A DNA stretch of 64,000 bases from an uncultured Pelagibacteraceae bacterium (GTDB lineage Bacteria; Pseudomonadota; Alphaproteobacteria; Pelagibacterales; Pelagibacteraceae), in NCBI GenBank assembly GCA_902595375.1, contig CACJPW010000001.1, positions 62,001 through 126,000 of the forward strand, in the 5' to 3' direction. The number at the start of each line of letters is the position of its first letter. Within the stretch, counting starts at the first letter, position 1. Position numbers and translations under genes: made by a program. Under the pieces are notes generated by a model. That model saw nothing but the letters and a program-made list of their open reading frames with translations. It was not told the DNA's origin and searched no databases. Shown here one piece after another: positions 28,120 through 38,442 of this stretch.

Positions 28120-28920
28120 ATGGCAATTTACGACTGTTTTCAATACTTTAATGAAGATCATATTGTTGATTTACGAATGAACATACTTGATAAATATGTT
28201 GATTATTTCGTAATTGCAGAGTCTACAAAAACACATCAAGGTAAAGAAAAAAAGATAAATTTTGATATCAATAAATTTTCTAAGTTTAAAGGCAAGATAA
28301 AATTTATAATAGCTAATTACAATGAAGATATAAAATTTAAAAAACATACTGGGGGTGAGTCGCCAATAGAACAGCATCAAAGAAATTCTCTGTTAGAGGG
28401 TATCGAAAATGCTTCACCAGATGATTTAATCATTTTATCTGACTCAGATGAGATTCCTGACTTAGGAAAGTTAAATCAAATAGGAAAAAATAAGAAGTAT
28501 ATAGCCTTTTCACAAAAAATGTTCATGTACAAACTAAATTTACAAAATTTAAACGAAAGTAATTGGATAGGATCAAAAATTACAAAAAAAAAATACATCA
28601 CTAATATGCAAAATTTAAGGAATTTAAAATTTAAAAAATACCCTTTTTGGCGACTCGATAAAAGAAATTTGCAAATTATTAATGGAGGGTGGCACTTTTC
28701 TTTTTTACAAACACCTGAACAAATAATGAAAAAGATAAAATCTTACTCACATGGAGAGTTCGATAACGAAATACTTAATGAAGAAAAAATCCAAGAGAAA
28801 ATTTTAAAAAATCAAGATATTTTTGATAGAGGTTTCAGTTTAAAAAAAATAGAATTAGATAATAGCTATCCTGAATATATTCTTGAACATAAGGAAAAAT
28901 TTTTAAAATGGACAATTTAA
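28120..28920 (+). CDS. Glycosyltransferase family 17 (N-acetylglucosaminyltransferase-like)
   Basis: The 266-residue protein starts MAIYDCFQYFNEDHIVDLRMN, with VDYFVIAESTKTHQGK and the metal-binding-like DLIILSDSDEIP near residue 100. These match the GT17 family, best known from the eukaryotic bisecting GlcNAc transferase and found sporadically in bacteria. The acceptor in bacteria is unknown. It is the last gene of the tsaC-ABC unit and ends 3 nt from the 3' end of tRNA-Arg, a position typical of gene gain at a tRNA. Confidence 0.8.
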   Translation: MAIYDCFQYFNEDHIVDLRMNILDKYVDYFVIAESTKTHQGKEKKINFDINKFSKFKGKIKFIIANYNEDIKFKKHTGGESPIEQHQRNSLLEGIENASPDDLIILSDSDEIPDLGKLNQIGKNKKYIAFSQKMFMYKLNLQNLNESNWIGSKITKKKYITNMQNLRNLKFKKYPFWRLDKRNLQIINGGWHFSFLQTPEQIMKKIKSYSHGEFDNEILNEEKIQEKILKNQDIFDRGFSLKKIELDNSYPEYILEHKEKFLKWTI

Positions 28921-28923
28921 ACC

Positions 28924-29001
28924 TGGCGCGCCGGATAGGAGTCGAACCCATAACCTCCGGAGCCGAAATCCGGCGCTCTATCCAGTTGAAGCTACCGGCG
29001 C
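28924..29001 (-). tRNA. tRNA-Arg (UCG)
   Basis: The minus strand gives a 78-nt tRNA with acceptor GCGCCGG/CCGGCGC, D-stem GCTT/GAGC, anticodon stem CCGGA/TCCGG around loop TTTCGGC (anticodon TCG), a GGTTCGACTCC T-arm and encoded CCA. It reads CGN arginine codons. The D-loop appears one base longer than usual, without harming the fold. Confidence 0.95.
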
Positions 29002-29026
29002 TTGATAATTATCTTAAGATTAATTT

Positions 29027-30007
29027 ATGGATAACACAATAAAATTCGTCATTTCTGAAAAAGATTCTGGTCAAAGACTTGACGTATTTTTATCCAAAAA
29101 AATATCTTTTTTTACTCGCTCATATATTAAAAAATTAATTGAAAAAAATTTAGTTAAAATAAATAAGCTTTTATGTACTTCTCCTGCTAAAAAAATAAGA
29201 ATACTGGATAAAATAGTTATAAACTTATTGAAAGCTGAGGAAAGTAAATTAACTCCAAACAAAATAAATTTGAATATTCTGTACGAAGATAAAGATATAA
29301 TAATTATCAACAAACCAAAAGGTATGGTTGTACATCCTGGTGCTGGCAATTATAAAAACACGCTAGCTAATGCCTTAGCATACAGATACAAAGATAAATT
29401 ATCAAATATTAATGGAGTTTTAAGACCAGGTATAGTTCATAGAATTGATAAGGAGACGAGTGGATCATTGGTTATTGCTAAAAACAATTTAGCGCATTCA
29501 AATTTATCTAAACAATTCTCAGAACACAGTATCATTCGAAAATATAAATGTTTGACTTGGGGAGTGATTAGACCATTGCATGGTACTATAGAAACCTTAA
29601 TAGCAAGAAATAAGAAAAATAGGCAATTAATGAGTGTAAGTGAGATAAGAGGTAAAAAAGCAATTACAAACTATAAAACTATTAAAGTTTACAACATTAA
29701 AGATATACCAAAAATAAGTTTAATTGAATGTGATCTTCAAACAGGAAGAACACATCAAATAAGAGTTCATTTAAAACACAAAGGTTCCTCCCTGCTTGGA
29801 GATAAACAGTACGGAAAAAAAAATTTAAAATTTAAAAAATTAAATAAAACTTTTTTATCTAAATTAAATAAAATAAGTGGACAAATTTTACACGCGCAAA
29901 CGATTGAATTTGTTCATCCAACAAAAAATAAATGGGTTAGTTTCAAGGCTGAATTACCAGATGATTTCAAGAAAATGCTAAATTTACTGGATAATCTTGC
30001 TAGTTGA
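29027..30007 (+). CDS. rluD: 23S rRNA pseudouridine synthase (RluD type)
   Basis: The 326 residues comprise an N-terminal S4 RNA-binding domain (about 12-75) and an RsuA/RluA catalytic domain. PGIVHRIDKETSGSLVIAK holds the catalytic Asp, and LQTGRTHQIRVHLKH is the second family motif. RluD makes three pseudouridines in helix 69 of 23S rRNA. RluC is an alternative, but length and S4 layout favour RluD. rpoH follows 31 bp downstream, as in many alphaproteobacteria. Confidence 0.92.
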   Translation: MDNTIKFVISEKDSGQRLDVFLSKKISFFTRSYIKKLIEKNLVKINKLLCTSPAKKIRILDKIVINLLKAEESKLTPNKINLNILYEDKDIIIINKPKGMVVHPGAGNYKNTLANALAYRYKDKLSNINGVLRPGIVHRIDKETSGSLVIAKNNLAHSNLSKQFSEHSIIRKYKCLTWGVIRPLHGTIETLIARNKKNRQLMSVSEIRGKKAITNYKTIKVYNIKDIPKISLIECDLQTGRTHQIRVHLKHKGSSLLGDKQYGKKNLKFKKLNKTFLSKLNKISGQILHAQTIEFVHPTKNKWVSFKAELPDDFKKMLNLLDNLAS

Positions 30008-30038
30008 AAATATTAAAATTATATATATGTCTTAGAGT

Positions 30039-30935
30039 ATGAAAGATAACTCACAGATTTCTAACTTGCCTTCTCCATCAGTTGGAGGGCTTTCGGTATA
30101 TCTTGCGCAGATTAAAAAATTTCCTATGCTTGACGCTGAGGAAGAATATATGTTGGCAAAAAATTGGAGAGAAAATGGTAATTTGCAATCAGCACATAAA
30201 TTAGTAACAAGTCATCTTAGATTAGTTGCGAAAATCGCAATGGGTTATCGCGGCTATGGTTTACCAGTGAATGAACTTATTTCTGAGGGTAACATTGGTT
30301 TAATGCAAGCTGTAAAAAAATTTGATCCAGATAAAGGATTTAGACTTGCAACATATGCTATGTGGTGGATTAAAGCAGCAATCCAAGAGTATGTTTTAAG
30401 ATCTTGGAGTCTTGTTAAAATTGGTACTACTACTGCTCAAAAAAAACTTTTTTTTAATTTAAAAAAATTAAAAAAACAAATAGCTCCTAATCAAGACGGT
30501 GACCTTAAAGAAGATCAAGTAAGAGAAATTTCTAAAAGATTAGACGTCGACTCAGATGAAGTTGTGAATATGAATAGAAGATTAATGGGCCAGGAAAAAT
30601 CTCTAAACGATCCCATAAAAAAAGGAGAAACTGAAGAATGGCAAGATTGGTTAGTAGATGATAGCCTAGATCAAGAATTAATAATTTCCCAAAAACAAGA
30701 ACATGATGATAAAAAAGAATTATTAAATGAATCTATGAAAACTTTAAATGAAAGAGAAAGAGAAATTATTATAGCTAGAAGATTATCAGAAAATCCTATT
30801 ACATTAGAGGAACTTAGTAAAAAGTATAATATCAGTCGAGAAAGAATTAGACAAATTGAGACAAAAGCTTTTGAAAAACTACAAAAAACTATGATTAATT
30901 CAAGAAAATCTAAAAATTTATTACCAGCCGATTAA
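30039..30935 (+). CDS. rpoH: RNA polymerase heat-shock sigma factor (sigma32)
   Basis: The 298 residues contain sigma region 2 ([35 protein letters not shown]), then the RpoH box region just after it ([20 protein letters not shown]) and region 4 with an HTH ([19 protein letters not shown]). It directs transcription of chaperone and protease genes such as ftsH, also in this window. FtsH degrades sigma32 in E. coli. Its stop shares TTAA with convergent purA. Confidence 0.96.
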   Translation: MKDNSQISNLPSPSVGGLSVYLAQIKKFPMLDAEEEYMLAKNWRENGNLQSAHKLVTSHLRLVAKIAMGYRGYGLPVNELISEGNIGLMQAVKKFDPDKGFRLATYAMWWIKAAIQEYVLRSWSLVKIGTTTAQKKLFFNLKKLKKQIAPNQDGDLKEDQVREISKRLDVDSDEVVNMNRRLMGQEKSLNDPIKKGETEEWQDWLVDDSLDQELIISQKQEHDDKKELLNESMKTLNEREREIIIARRLSENPITLEELSKKYNISRERIRQIETKAFEKLQKTMINSRKSKNLLPAD

Positions 30936-32224
30936 ATTTTAAAAGGATCCTCTACTAATATTGTATCATCTCTCTCTGGACTTGTTGAAATACTAGATAT
31001 TTTTGCACCTACAAAATCTTCCAAAGCGTAAATATATTTTTTTGCATTTTCAGGTAGATCTTTGATATTTCGAATTCCTTGTGTATTTGTTTTCCATCCC
31101 AAGAATGAGCGATAAACAGGTTTTATTTTAAATTGATCTTCAGATGCTGCTGGCAGATATCCTAGTTTTTTACCTTTAAGTTCATAACCAACACACATTT
31201 TAATTTCATCAAGTTCATCTAGTACATCTAATTTGGTTAATGCGATTCCATTTATTCCGGATATCTTAATAGTTTGACGAACTAATACACCATCAAACCA
31301 GCCACACCTTCTTTTTCTTGCTGTGACTGTTCCAAATTCTTTACCCCTTTTTCCTAGCATTTCACCAATATTGTTTTTCAACTCTGTTGGAAACGGCCCA
31401 CTTCCAACTCTAGTTGTGTATGCTTTAGTAATACCTAAAATATAGCCAATTTTATCTGGTCCTAAACCTGAGCCAGTGGCGGCCATTGCCGGTAAAGTAT
31501 TTGAAGAAGTCACGAAAGGATAAGTCCCATGATCAACATCTAATAGGATGCCTTGGGCGCCTTCAAACAAAATTTTTTTTCTATCTTTTCTAAATTCATC
31601 CAATTTCAACCAAATTGGTTTAGCAAACTTGAGTATATCAGGTGCAATTTTTAGTAATTTTTTCTTGAGTTCATCTTTTTTAAAAATCTTTTTTTTTAAA
31701 CCTTTTCTAATGGCATTATGATGAAGGAGAACGTTTTCTAGTCTATTATTTAAATTACTCTCCGATCTTAAATCCATAACCCTTATAGATCTTCTACCAA
31801 CTTTGTCCTCATAACAGGGTCCTATGCCTCTTCTAGTGGTTCCAATTTTTGCTTTTCCAGCGGTATCCTCCCTAATTTCGTCCATTTCTTGATGAAAAGG
31901 GAGTATCAAAGAAGCTGACTCTGATATCATGAAGTTTTCAGATGTTACACTGATACCTAAATTTTTGATTTCTTTAATTTCATTAAGAAGTGCCCATGGA
32001 TCTATTACCACACCGTTTCCTAATATAGAAATTTTTCCTTTTCTGACTATTCCTGATGGAAGTAATCTCAATTTAAATACTTTTTTATCAATAACTAATG
32101 TATGGCCGGCATTATGTCCTCCTTGAAAACGAACAACTATATCCGCTTCGCTAGAGAGCCAATCAACGATTTTACCTTTTCCCTCGTCTCCCCATTGTGA
32201 TCCTACCACTACAACATTTTTCAT
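30932..32224 (-). CDS. purA: Adenylosuccinate synthetase
   Basis: The 430-residue enzyme joins IMP and aspartate using GTP, in AMP synthesis. Motifs are the GTP loop [42 protein letters not shown] with the catalytic residues, and [20 protein letters not shown]. The start overlaps the thiD stop (TAATG). It is the last gene of the long minus-strand block beginning near ftsH. Confidence 0.98.
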   Translation of the reverse strand: MKNVVVVGSQWGDEGKGKIVDWLSSEADIVVRFQGGHNAGHTLVIDKKVFKLRLLPSGIVRKGKISILGNGVVIDPWALLNEIKEIKNLGISVTSENFMISESASLILPFHQEMDEIREDTAGKAKIGTTRRGIGPCYEDKVGRRSIRVMDLRSESNLNNRLENVLLHHNAIRKGLKKKIFKKDELKKKLLKIAPDILKFAKPIWLKLDEFRKDRKKILFEGAQGILLDVDHGTYPFVTSSNTLPAMAATGSGLGPDKIGYILGITKAYTTRVGSGPFPTELKNNIGEMLGKRGKEFGTVTARKRRCGWFDGVLVRQTIKISGINGIALTKLDVLDELDEIKMCVGYELKGKKLGYLPAASEDQFKIKPVYRSFLGWKTNTQGIRNIKDLPENAKKYIYALEDFVGAKISSISTSPERDDTILVEDPFKI

Positions 32225-33036
32225 TACAAATATTTTTTGTTTAACACTATTGAATTTAGATGATTAATTGGACCGTGACCTTTTCCATAATTTTGATTAA
32301 ACCTTATTGCTTGGTTTACATATTTAATTCCCAACTCACAAGATTTCTTTAAAGGTTTTCCACATGATAAAAATGTTGCTATTGCACTAGATAATGTACA
32401 ACCAGTACCGTGAGTATTATTTGTTTTAATTTTTTTGTTTTTAAATACTTTTATTTCTTTTTCATTTAAAAAAATATCTTCAATATTTTTTGATTTTTTG
32501 TGCCCACCCTTAATTAAAATATTTTTAGCTCCAAATCTTAATAAAATTTTGCCAGCATCTATCATATCGTTTGTATTTCTAATTCTTTTTTTTGCTAAAA
32601 TTTCAGCTTCAGGGATGTTTGGAGTAATTAAATATGCCATCTTTATCATTTTTTTTTTAAGAGATTTCAATGCAGATATATTAAGTAATATTGATCCTCC
32701 TTTAGCTACCATGACAGGATCTAATACTATTTTTTTGTTATTTATTTTTTTTAAAGCTTTGCATACAGAATTTATTACTTCATGAGAATGTAGCATTCCA
32801 ATTTTTATCGCATCAGGGTTAATATCTTTACAAGTAAATAAAATCTGTTTTTCTATCTCTTTAGGATGAATAGGAAATACTGATTTAACGCCAGTCGTAT
32901 TTTGAGCAGTGATTGCAGTTACTGCTGTCATGGCATAACTCCCTAATGATGTTACAGTTTTAATATCTGCTTGGATCCCGGCACCGCCTGAAGAGTCAGA
33001 GCCAGCAATAATTAAAATTTTTGATCTTGACTTCAA
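32224..33036 (-). CDS. thiD: Hydroxymethylpyrimidine (phosphate) kinase
   Basis: The 270 residues are a ribokinase-fold kinase: [16 protein letters not shown] near the N-terminus, [26 protein letters not shown] and the C-terminal catalytic [17 protein letters not shown]. ThiD phosphorylates HMP and HMP-P. SAR11 are known to depend on external HMP because they lack thiC, so ThiD would process the imported precursor; thiE at 50920 uses its product. It lies 1 nt downstream of glmM. Confidence 0.95.
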   Translation of the reverse strand: MKSRSKILIIAGSDSSGGAGIQADIKTVTSLGSYAMTAVTAITAQNTTGVKSVFPIHPKEIEKQILFTCKDINPDAIKIGMLHSHEVINSVCKALKKINNKKIVLDPVMVAKGGSILLNISALKSLKKKMIKMAYLITPNIPEAEILAKKRIRNTNDMIDAGKILLRFGAKNILIKGGHKKSKNIEDIFLNEKEIKVFKNKKIKTNNTHGTGCTLSSAIATFLSCGKPLKKSCELGIKYVNQAIRFNQNYGKGHGPINHLNSIVLNKKYL

Positions 33037-33037
33037 T

Positions 33038-34369
33038 TTATTTTATTTGTTTTTTAATTAGCTTTATGCATTTTAATATTAAATCTTTATCGTAAGACTC
33101 TGCCATTATTCTTATTTTTGGCTCAGTACCAGATTTTCTAACTAAAATTCTTCCTTTATTTGACATTAGACTATTAGCATCTTTTATTGCTTTTTTGACC
33201 TCAGCTTTATCAACTATATTTTTATCTTTAACAACTACATTCTCTAATATTTGAGGTACAGGTTTAAATACATTGAGCATTTCACTTGCTTTTCTTTTTT
33301 TTCTTAGAGAAAATAATACCTCTAACGCTACAAGTAAACCATCTCCAGTTGTAGCAAATTTACCTAGAATAATATGACCTGATTGTTCCCCGCCTAAATT
33401 AAAATTGACCTTTTTCATTTTTTCTTTAACATACCTATCTCCAACTTTGGATCTGATAAAAGAAATCTTTTCTTTTTTTAAAAATTTTTCTAGTCCAAAA
33501 TTTGACATCAAAGTCCCTACCACTCCACCTCTTAAAATTTTTTTTGTCCTCCACCTTCTTGCAAGCATTGCTATGATTTGATCACCATCTACGATTTTTC
33601 CTTTTTCATCACACATAATAATTCTATCTGCGTCGCCATCAAATGAGATGCCAACATCGGCTTTCAGTCTTTTAACGGATTTTTTGATATTTTCGGGATA
33701 GGTAGAACCACATTTTCTATTGATATTAAAGCCATTTGGTTCAATACCTTTGGTAAATACTTTTGCTCCTAGCTCCTTTAAAAGCTTAGGCGCTGCCTTA
33801 TAACCTGCACCATTTGCACAATCTAAAACGATTTTAATTCCCTTCAAATTATAATTAGTTGGAAAATTTCTTTTCAGTATTTGAATATATTTCTCATTAC
33901 CATCTTCTAGTCTTTTTACCCTTCCTAATGATTTAGGATCAGTTAGTTGTTTTGTATTTTTAGCATCAATTAATTTTTCAATTTTTTTTTCAATTTTATC
34001 TGATAATTTCATTCCGTCTGGTCCAAATAATTTTAAACCATTATCATAGTATGGGTTATGTGAAGCTGTGATCATGATACCCATATTAGCTTTCATAGAT
34101 TTTGTTAACATAGCTAAACCATTTGTTGGTAATGGTCCTAAGGTAAAAACGTGCATTCCCCCAGAAACTAAGCCAGAGACAAGCGCGGGTTCTAGAGTGT
34201 AGCCTGACAATCTAGTATCTTTAGCAATAATTGCAATTTGCTTTGTTTTTTTTTGATTTTTAAAGTATGTCCCAGATGCAAGTCCAAATTTAAAAAATTT
34301 TTCACCAGTAATGTTGCCTTTGTTTACAGTTCCTCTTATGCCGTCAGTACCGAAATATTTATTTTTCAT
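33038..34369 (-). CDS. glmM: Phosphoglucosamine mutase
   Basis: The 443-residue enzyme converts glucosamine 6-phosphate to the 1-phosphate on the way to UDP-GlcNAc. It has YFGTDGIRGTVNKG, the phosphoserine loop ITASHNPYYDNGLKLFG, the metal loop SFDGDADRIIM and the sugar loop GGEQSGHII, then the C-terminal phosphate site RKSGTEPKIRIM. It overlaps folP by 4 nt; the ftsH-folP-glmM order is conserved in proteobacteria. Confidence 0.98.
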   Translation of the reverse strand: MKNKYFGTDGIRGTVNKGNITGEKFFKFGLASGTYFKNQKKTKQIAIIAKDTRLSGYTLEPALVSGLVSGGMHVFTLGPLPTNGLAMLTKSMKANMGIMITASHNPYYDNGLKLFGPDGMKLSDKIEKKIEKLIDAKNTKQLTDPKSLGRVKRLEDGNEKYIQILKRNFPTNYNLKGIKIVLDCANGAGYKAAPKLLKELGAKVFTKGIEPNGFNINRKCGSTYPENIKKSVKRLKADVGISFDGDADRIIMCDEKGKIVDGDQIIAMLARRWRTKKILRGGVVGTLMSNFGLEKFLKKEKISFIRSKVGDRYVKEKMKKVNFNLGGEQSGHIILGKFATTGDGLLVALEVLFSLRKKRKASEMLNVFKPVPQILENVVVKDKNIVDKAEVKKAIKDANSLMSNKGRILVRKSGTEPKIRIMAESYDKDLILKCIKLIKKQIK

Positions 34370-35430
34370 TTATCTAAAATTATTTTATTAAAAACCATAA
34401 TCCCTTGTTTTACTTCATTTACATTATGAACTCTAAAAATTTGTACTCCTTGTGATAATAAATAAAGAACTGAAGCAAGTGTTCCACCTATTCTTTCAAA
34501 GCTATCATATTTACCTGAAATTTGGCTTATAAATCTCTTTCTTGATGTACCGACTAATATTGGTAAACCTAGACTATGAAACAGAGATATTTTAGAAATT
34601 AAAGTCAAATTATGTTTCAAAGTTTTACCAAAACCAATTCCAGGATCTAATATTATTTTTCTATTTTTTAACTCGTTGTTGATCTTATTTTCAAAAAAAT
34701 CATAGATGTCCAATAAGACATTTTTGTATCTTGGATTTTTTTGCATTGTATTCGGGGTGCCTTGTATGTGATGTAAAACTTTTGGGATACCATATTTATT
34801 CAGATAAGGTAAAGTTTTCTTATCAAAGCTAAGACCTGATATATCATTAATCAAATCAGCTCCATAATTTATACTACTAATCATAACTTCTAATTTTCTA
34901 GTATCTATTGATAGACAACTTTTTTTGTTATTAGTTTTAAATTCTTTTACAATTTTTTCTATTCTTTTCCACTCAATTTTAGAGTTTAGAGTTTTAGAAC
35001 CTGGTCTAGTTGACTCTCCGCCTATATCAATAATTTCAGCTCCAGATTTTATCATATTTGATATATGGCTATTCGACTTTTTGTATTGATTGTATATTCC
35101 ACCGTCAGAGAAACTATCCGGCGTTAAGTTTAAAACTCCCATAATTGAAGGTGAGGAAAAATTAATGTTTTTTAAAAAATTTTTTCTTTTTGATGTAATT
35201 TTTTTTAAATCACTCTTAATTTTTATTTTTTCAAAATTTTTTAGTTTTTTAATATCTTTTATATTTATTATTTTAGTTTCAATCTTTTTATTATTTCTTC
35301 TAAAAATTTCTATCTTGTCAAATGCTATATTTTTTTTGCCGCAGAGTGGCATTGCGACTTTTTTTTTAATTAGTTTTGTTGCAATATTACCGTGATAAAA
35401 ATTACACGCTCTTGTGTAATATTTTATCAT
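34366..35430 (-). CDS. folP: Dihydropteroate synthase with N-terminal extension
   Basis: The DHPS barrel begins at about residue 96 with IMGVLNLTPDSFSDGG and continues with IDIGGESTRPGS, LINDISGL, ILDPGIGFGKTL and RVHNV. It joins para-aminobenzoate to pterin diphosphate. At 354 residues it is about 75-90 longer than E. coli FolP. The additional N-terminal segment (about 1-90) includes MPLCGKKNIAFDKIEI, which resembles the extension I recall from other alphaproteobacterial FolP proteins, so it is probably genuine rather than a wrong start. Confidence 0.93.
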   Translation of the reverse strand: MIKYYTRACNFYHGNIATKLIKKKVAMPLCGKKNIAFDKIEIFRRNNKKIETKIINIKDIKKLKNFEKIKIKSDLKKITSKRKNFLKNINFSSPSIMGVLNLTPDSFSDGGIYNQYKKSNSHISNMIKSGAEIIDIGGESTRPGSKTLNSKIEWKRIEKIVKEFKTNNKKSCLSIDTRKLEVMISSINYGADLINDISGLSFDKKTLPYLNKYGIPKVLHHIQGTPNTMQKNPRYKNVLLDIYDFFENKINNELKNRKIILDPGIGFGKTLKHNLTLISKISLFHSLGLPILVGTSRKRFISQISGKYDSFERIGGTLASVLYLLSQGVQIFRVHNVNEVKQGIMVFNKIILDK

Positions 35431-35434
35431 TTTT

Positions 35435-37330
35435 TTAAATCGCGGGCTTCGGCTTTAATCCTAGTGATCCAAGTGCTGACGAAGATTTTCCATCATCATT
35501 CTCTTCTTCTTTGAATGATCTAGTCGGTTTAATATCTTTTAATATTAAATCTCTTATCTCGTCCCCAGATAAAGTTTCATAAACCAATAATGCTTTTGCA
35601 ATTTTATGAAGATCATCGATTTTATCTGTAAGAACTTTTCTTGCTCTTTCATAACCTTTGTCCACAATCTTTTTAACCTCATTATCGATTTTTTTTGCTG
35701 TATCTTCTGACATATTTTGTTGCTTTGTTACGGATCTTCCTAAGAAAACTTCTTCTTCGTTTTCTCCATAGGCGATAGTACCTAATTCAGTGGTCATTCC
35801 ATATTTTGTAACCATGTTTTTCGCCATTTTAGTTACCATCTCTATATCTGAAGAAGCTCCAGAAGTTACTTTATCATGACCAAAAATTATTTCTTCGGCT
35901 ATTCTTCCGCCCATTGCAACAGCGATATCAGCGTGCATTTTTTCTCTAGTTACTGAAAGTTGATCTCTTTCTGGGAGTCTCATTACCATTCCTAAAGCTC
36001 TACCCCTTGGAATGATAGTCGCCTTATGAATAGGATCTGAAGCTTTTTCGTTTAACGCAACAATGGCATGACCACCTTCATGATAAGCAGTTAGTTTCTT
36101 TTCATCTTCTGACATTACCATTGACCTTCTCTCTGCTCCCATCATTACTTTATCTTTTGCTTCCTCTATATCTGACATTGTTACAACTCTTTTATTTTTT
36201 CTAGCGGCTAGTAAAGCGGATTCATTAATTAAGTTAGCTAAATCTGCTCCGGAAAATCCTGGAGTTCCCCTCGCAATAGTTCTAAGTTTTACATCCGGTC
36301 CGGTATTTATTTTTTTAACGTGAACTTTTAAGATTGCTTCTCTGCCAATGATATCTGGGTTTCCAACCACAACTTGTCTGTCAAATCTTCCTGGTCTTAA
36401 TAAAGCTGGATCTAATACATCCGGTCTGTTTGTAGCAGCTATCAAAATTATTCCCTCATTTGTATCAAATCCGTCCATTTCGACTAATAGCTGATTTAAA
36501 GTTTGCTCTCTTTCGTCGTTCCCTCCACCTAAACCAGCGCCTCTGCTTCTTCCAACAGCATCTATTTCATCTATAAATATTATACATGGCGAGTGTTTCT
36601 TACCTTGTTCAAACATATCTCTCACTCTAGACGCACCTACACCAACGAACATTTCTACAAAGTCTGAGCCTGAAATAGAAAAGAATGGCACATTTGCCTC
36701 GCCAGCTATTGCTTTTGCTAATAATGTTTTTCCAGTACCTGGAGGGCCGATCAATAATGCCCCTTTAGGAATTTTACCTCCTAATCTACTAAATTTTTTT
36801 GGATCTTTTAAATATTCAACTATCTCCTCAACTTCCTCTTTAGCCTCCTCGACTCCGGCAACGTCATTGAAGGTTACTTTTCCTTGAGCCTCATTCAAAA
36901 GTTTAGCTTTTGATCTTCCAAAACCCATAGCGCCACCTTTTCCTCCTTGCATTTGTCTCATGAAAAATATCCAAACACCGATCAGTAAAAGCATTGGGAA
37001 CCAAGAAAGTAAGATGCCTAATAATGATGGCATTTTATCTTCTTGAGGGGTAGCAACTATACTTACTCCTTTTGAAGACAATCTGTCCACTAATTCTGGG
37101 TAATTAGGTGAATAAGTAGTAAAAGTTTTACCATTTGATAAAACTCCTGAGATATTGTTGCCTTGTATTTTTACCTCGACAACTCGTCCAGCATCTACCT
37201 CATTGATGAAATTTGAAAATGGCAATGTATTTCTCTCAGACTTTATTTTTTCTGGATCCTGAAACATGTTAAATAATCCAACTGATAGGAGGACTATTAT
37301 TACCCACATTATTAAGTTTTTGACATTCAT
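35435..37330 (-). CDS. ftsH: ATP-dependent zinc metalloprotease FtsH
   Basis: The 631 residues start with two membrane helices (about 5-22 and 103-123) flanking a periplasmic domain. The AAA+ module has Walker [19 protein letters not shown], Walker [12 protein letters not shown] and the second region of homology ([21 protein letters not shown]). The peptidase site is HEGGHAIV. FtsH removes misfolded membrane proteins and regulatory proteins such as sigma32. It follows tilS after an 83-bp gap that may hold its promoter. Confidence 0.98.
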   Translation of the reverse strand: MNVKNLIMWVIIVLLSVGLFNMFQDPEKIKSERNTLPFSNFINEVDAGRVVEVKIQGNNISGVLSNGKTFTTYSPNYPELVDRLSSKGVSIVATPQEDKMPSLLGILLSWFPMLLLIGVWIFFMRQMQGGKGGAMGFGRSKAKLLNEAQGKVTFNDVAGVEEAKEEVEEIVEYLKDPKKFSRLGGKIPKGALLIGPPGTGKTLLAKAIAGEANVPFFSISGSDFVEMFVGVGASRVRDMFEQGKKHSPCIIFIDEIDAVGRSRGAGLGGGNDEREQTLNQLLVEMDGFDTNEGIILIAATNRPDVLDPALLRPGRFDRQVVVGNPDIIGREAILKVHVKKINTGPDVKLRTIARGTPGFSGADLANLINESALLAARKNKRVVTMSDIEEAKDKVMMGAERRSMVMSEDEKKLTAYHEGGHAIVALNEKASDPIHKATIIPRGRALGMVMRLPERDQLSVTREKMHADIAVAMGGRIAEEIIFGHDKVTSGASSDIEMVTKMAKNMVTKYGMTTELGTIAYGENEEEVFLGRSVTKQQNMSEDTAKKIDNEVKKIVDKGYERARKVLTDKIDDLHKIAKALLVYETLSGDEIRDLILKDIKPTRSFKEEENDDGKSSSALGSLGLKPKPAI

Positions 37331-37413
37331 AAGATTTAAATAAACATTAAATTATAATAAACAAGTATTAAGTAACTAATTATAAGTTGTAAATAAGACA
37401 AAATATAACCATT

Positions 37414-38442
37414 TCACGAATTTTTCACATTTTTTTCACTTCTAAAGGTCAAAATTCTATTTTTTTTGGAAATAATACACCCCCCCAGAGTTGATCTTTT
37501 AAAGTTTTTTTTCTCTAGATTTTTTATTAATTTTGTCACTTTTTTAGCTCTTGGATTGTAGTAGTTGTCTTTTAAAATTTTGATCGAATGATTAATTAAT
37601 CTGATCTTAATTTCATCATTAAATTCGTTAAATTTTGCAAAATTTATGGTTACTTCTTTTTTTGACAAATTAACATTTTCCTCTAAGATTTTATTAATAA
37701 AATTATCTAGTGTAGCTTTGCTTGAGGCAAGATTTTTAATTGATTTTATAATTTGAGAATATTCAATCCCGCTATCTTCAAGAGGTTTTTTTAAATTTCT
37801 GACTTTTGTTCTTAAATATTTTGTATTTTTATTAGAAGGATCTTTAATATATTTACCAAATATTTTTTTTGAAATGTATACTAACGATTTTTTTTCTATA
37901 TCTAAAAGAGGTCTAAATACAGATGTGTTTTTATTAAATCTATTTAAAGTGCTCATAGAAGACAAACCTGTTAAACCACTTCCTCTAGCTAGTCTAATGA
38001 AAAAAGTTTCTACTTGGTCGTCTAGGTTGTGAGCGGTTATTACAAATTTTATTTTTTTTTTCTCACAATACTGAGATAAAATTTTATATCTTATATCTCT
38101 GGCATTTTTTTGAATATTGCTATTAATTTTTAATTTATTTCTTGCAATATTGAGTTCTATATCATGCTTTTTTAAAATCTTTTTTACTGTTTTAGCTTCT
38201 TTAGCAGATGATGTTCTTAGGTTATGATCAACTAATAAATAATTAAATGCAGTTTTAGTCTCAAAACTATAAGCTTGAGATAAAGCTACAAGTGCGAGAC
38301 TATCTGGGCCACCAGACACGGCAACTAAAAATTTTTTACTTTTTAAACTTTTTATTTTTTTTTTGAAATGATTATAGATCTCTAAAAATTGATAAGAATT
38401 TTCAAAGAAATTTCTAAGAACATTTAAATTTTTTTTGCTCAT
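37414..38442 (-). CDS. tilS: tRNA(Ile)-lysidine synthase
   Basis: The 342-residue N-type ATP-pyrophosphatase has the P-loop VAVSGGPDSLALVALS and TAHNLDDQVETFFIRLARGSGLTGL, the TilS core. It converts C34 of tRNA-Ile(CAU) to lysidine, so that AUA is read as Ile. The C-terminal tRNA-binding domains seem shorter than in E. coli. The gene begins 29 nt inside cpoB, a large same-strand overlap typical of this compact genome. Confidence 0.93.
   Translation of the reverse strand: MSKKNLNVLRNFFENSYQFLEIYNHFKKKIKSLKSKKFLVAVSGGPDSLALVALSQAYSFETKTAFNYLLVDHNLRTSSAKEAKTVKKILKKHDIELNIARNKLKINSNIQKNARDIRYKILSQYCEKKKIKFVITAHNLDDQVETFFIRLARGSGLTGLSSMSTLNRFNKNTSVFRPLLDIEKKSLVYISKKIFGKYIKDPSNKNTKYLRTKVRNLKKPLEDSGIEYSQIIKSIKNLASSKATLDNFINKILEENVNLSKKEVTINFAKFNEFNDEIKIRLINHSIKILKDNYYNPRAKKVTKLIKNLEKKNFKRSTLGGCIISKKNRILTFRSEKNVKNS

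Noticed and set aside
28924..29001. tRNA-Arg D-arm anomaly as a sign of a pseudogene
   Set aside because: With a GCTT/GAGC stem (one G-U pair) and a 10-nt loop the tRNA folds normally; it only has a D-loop one base longer.
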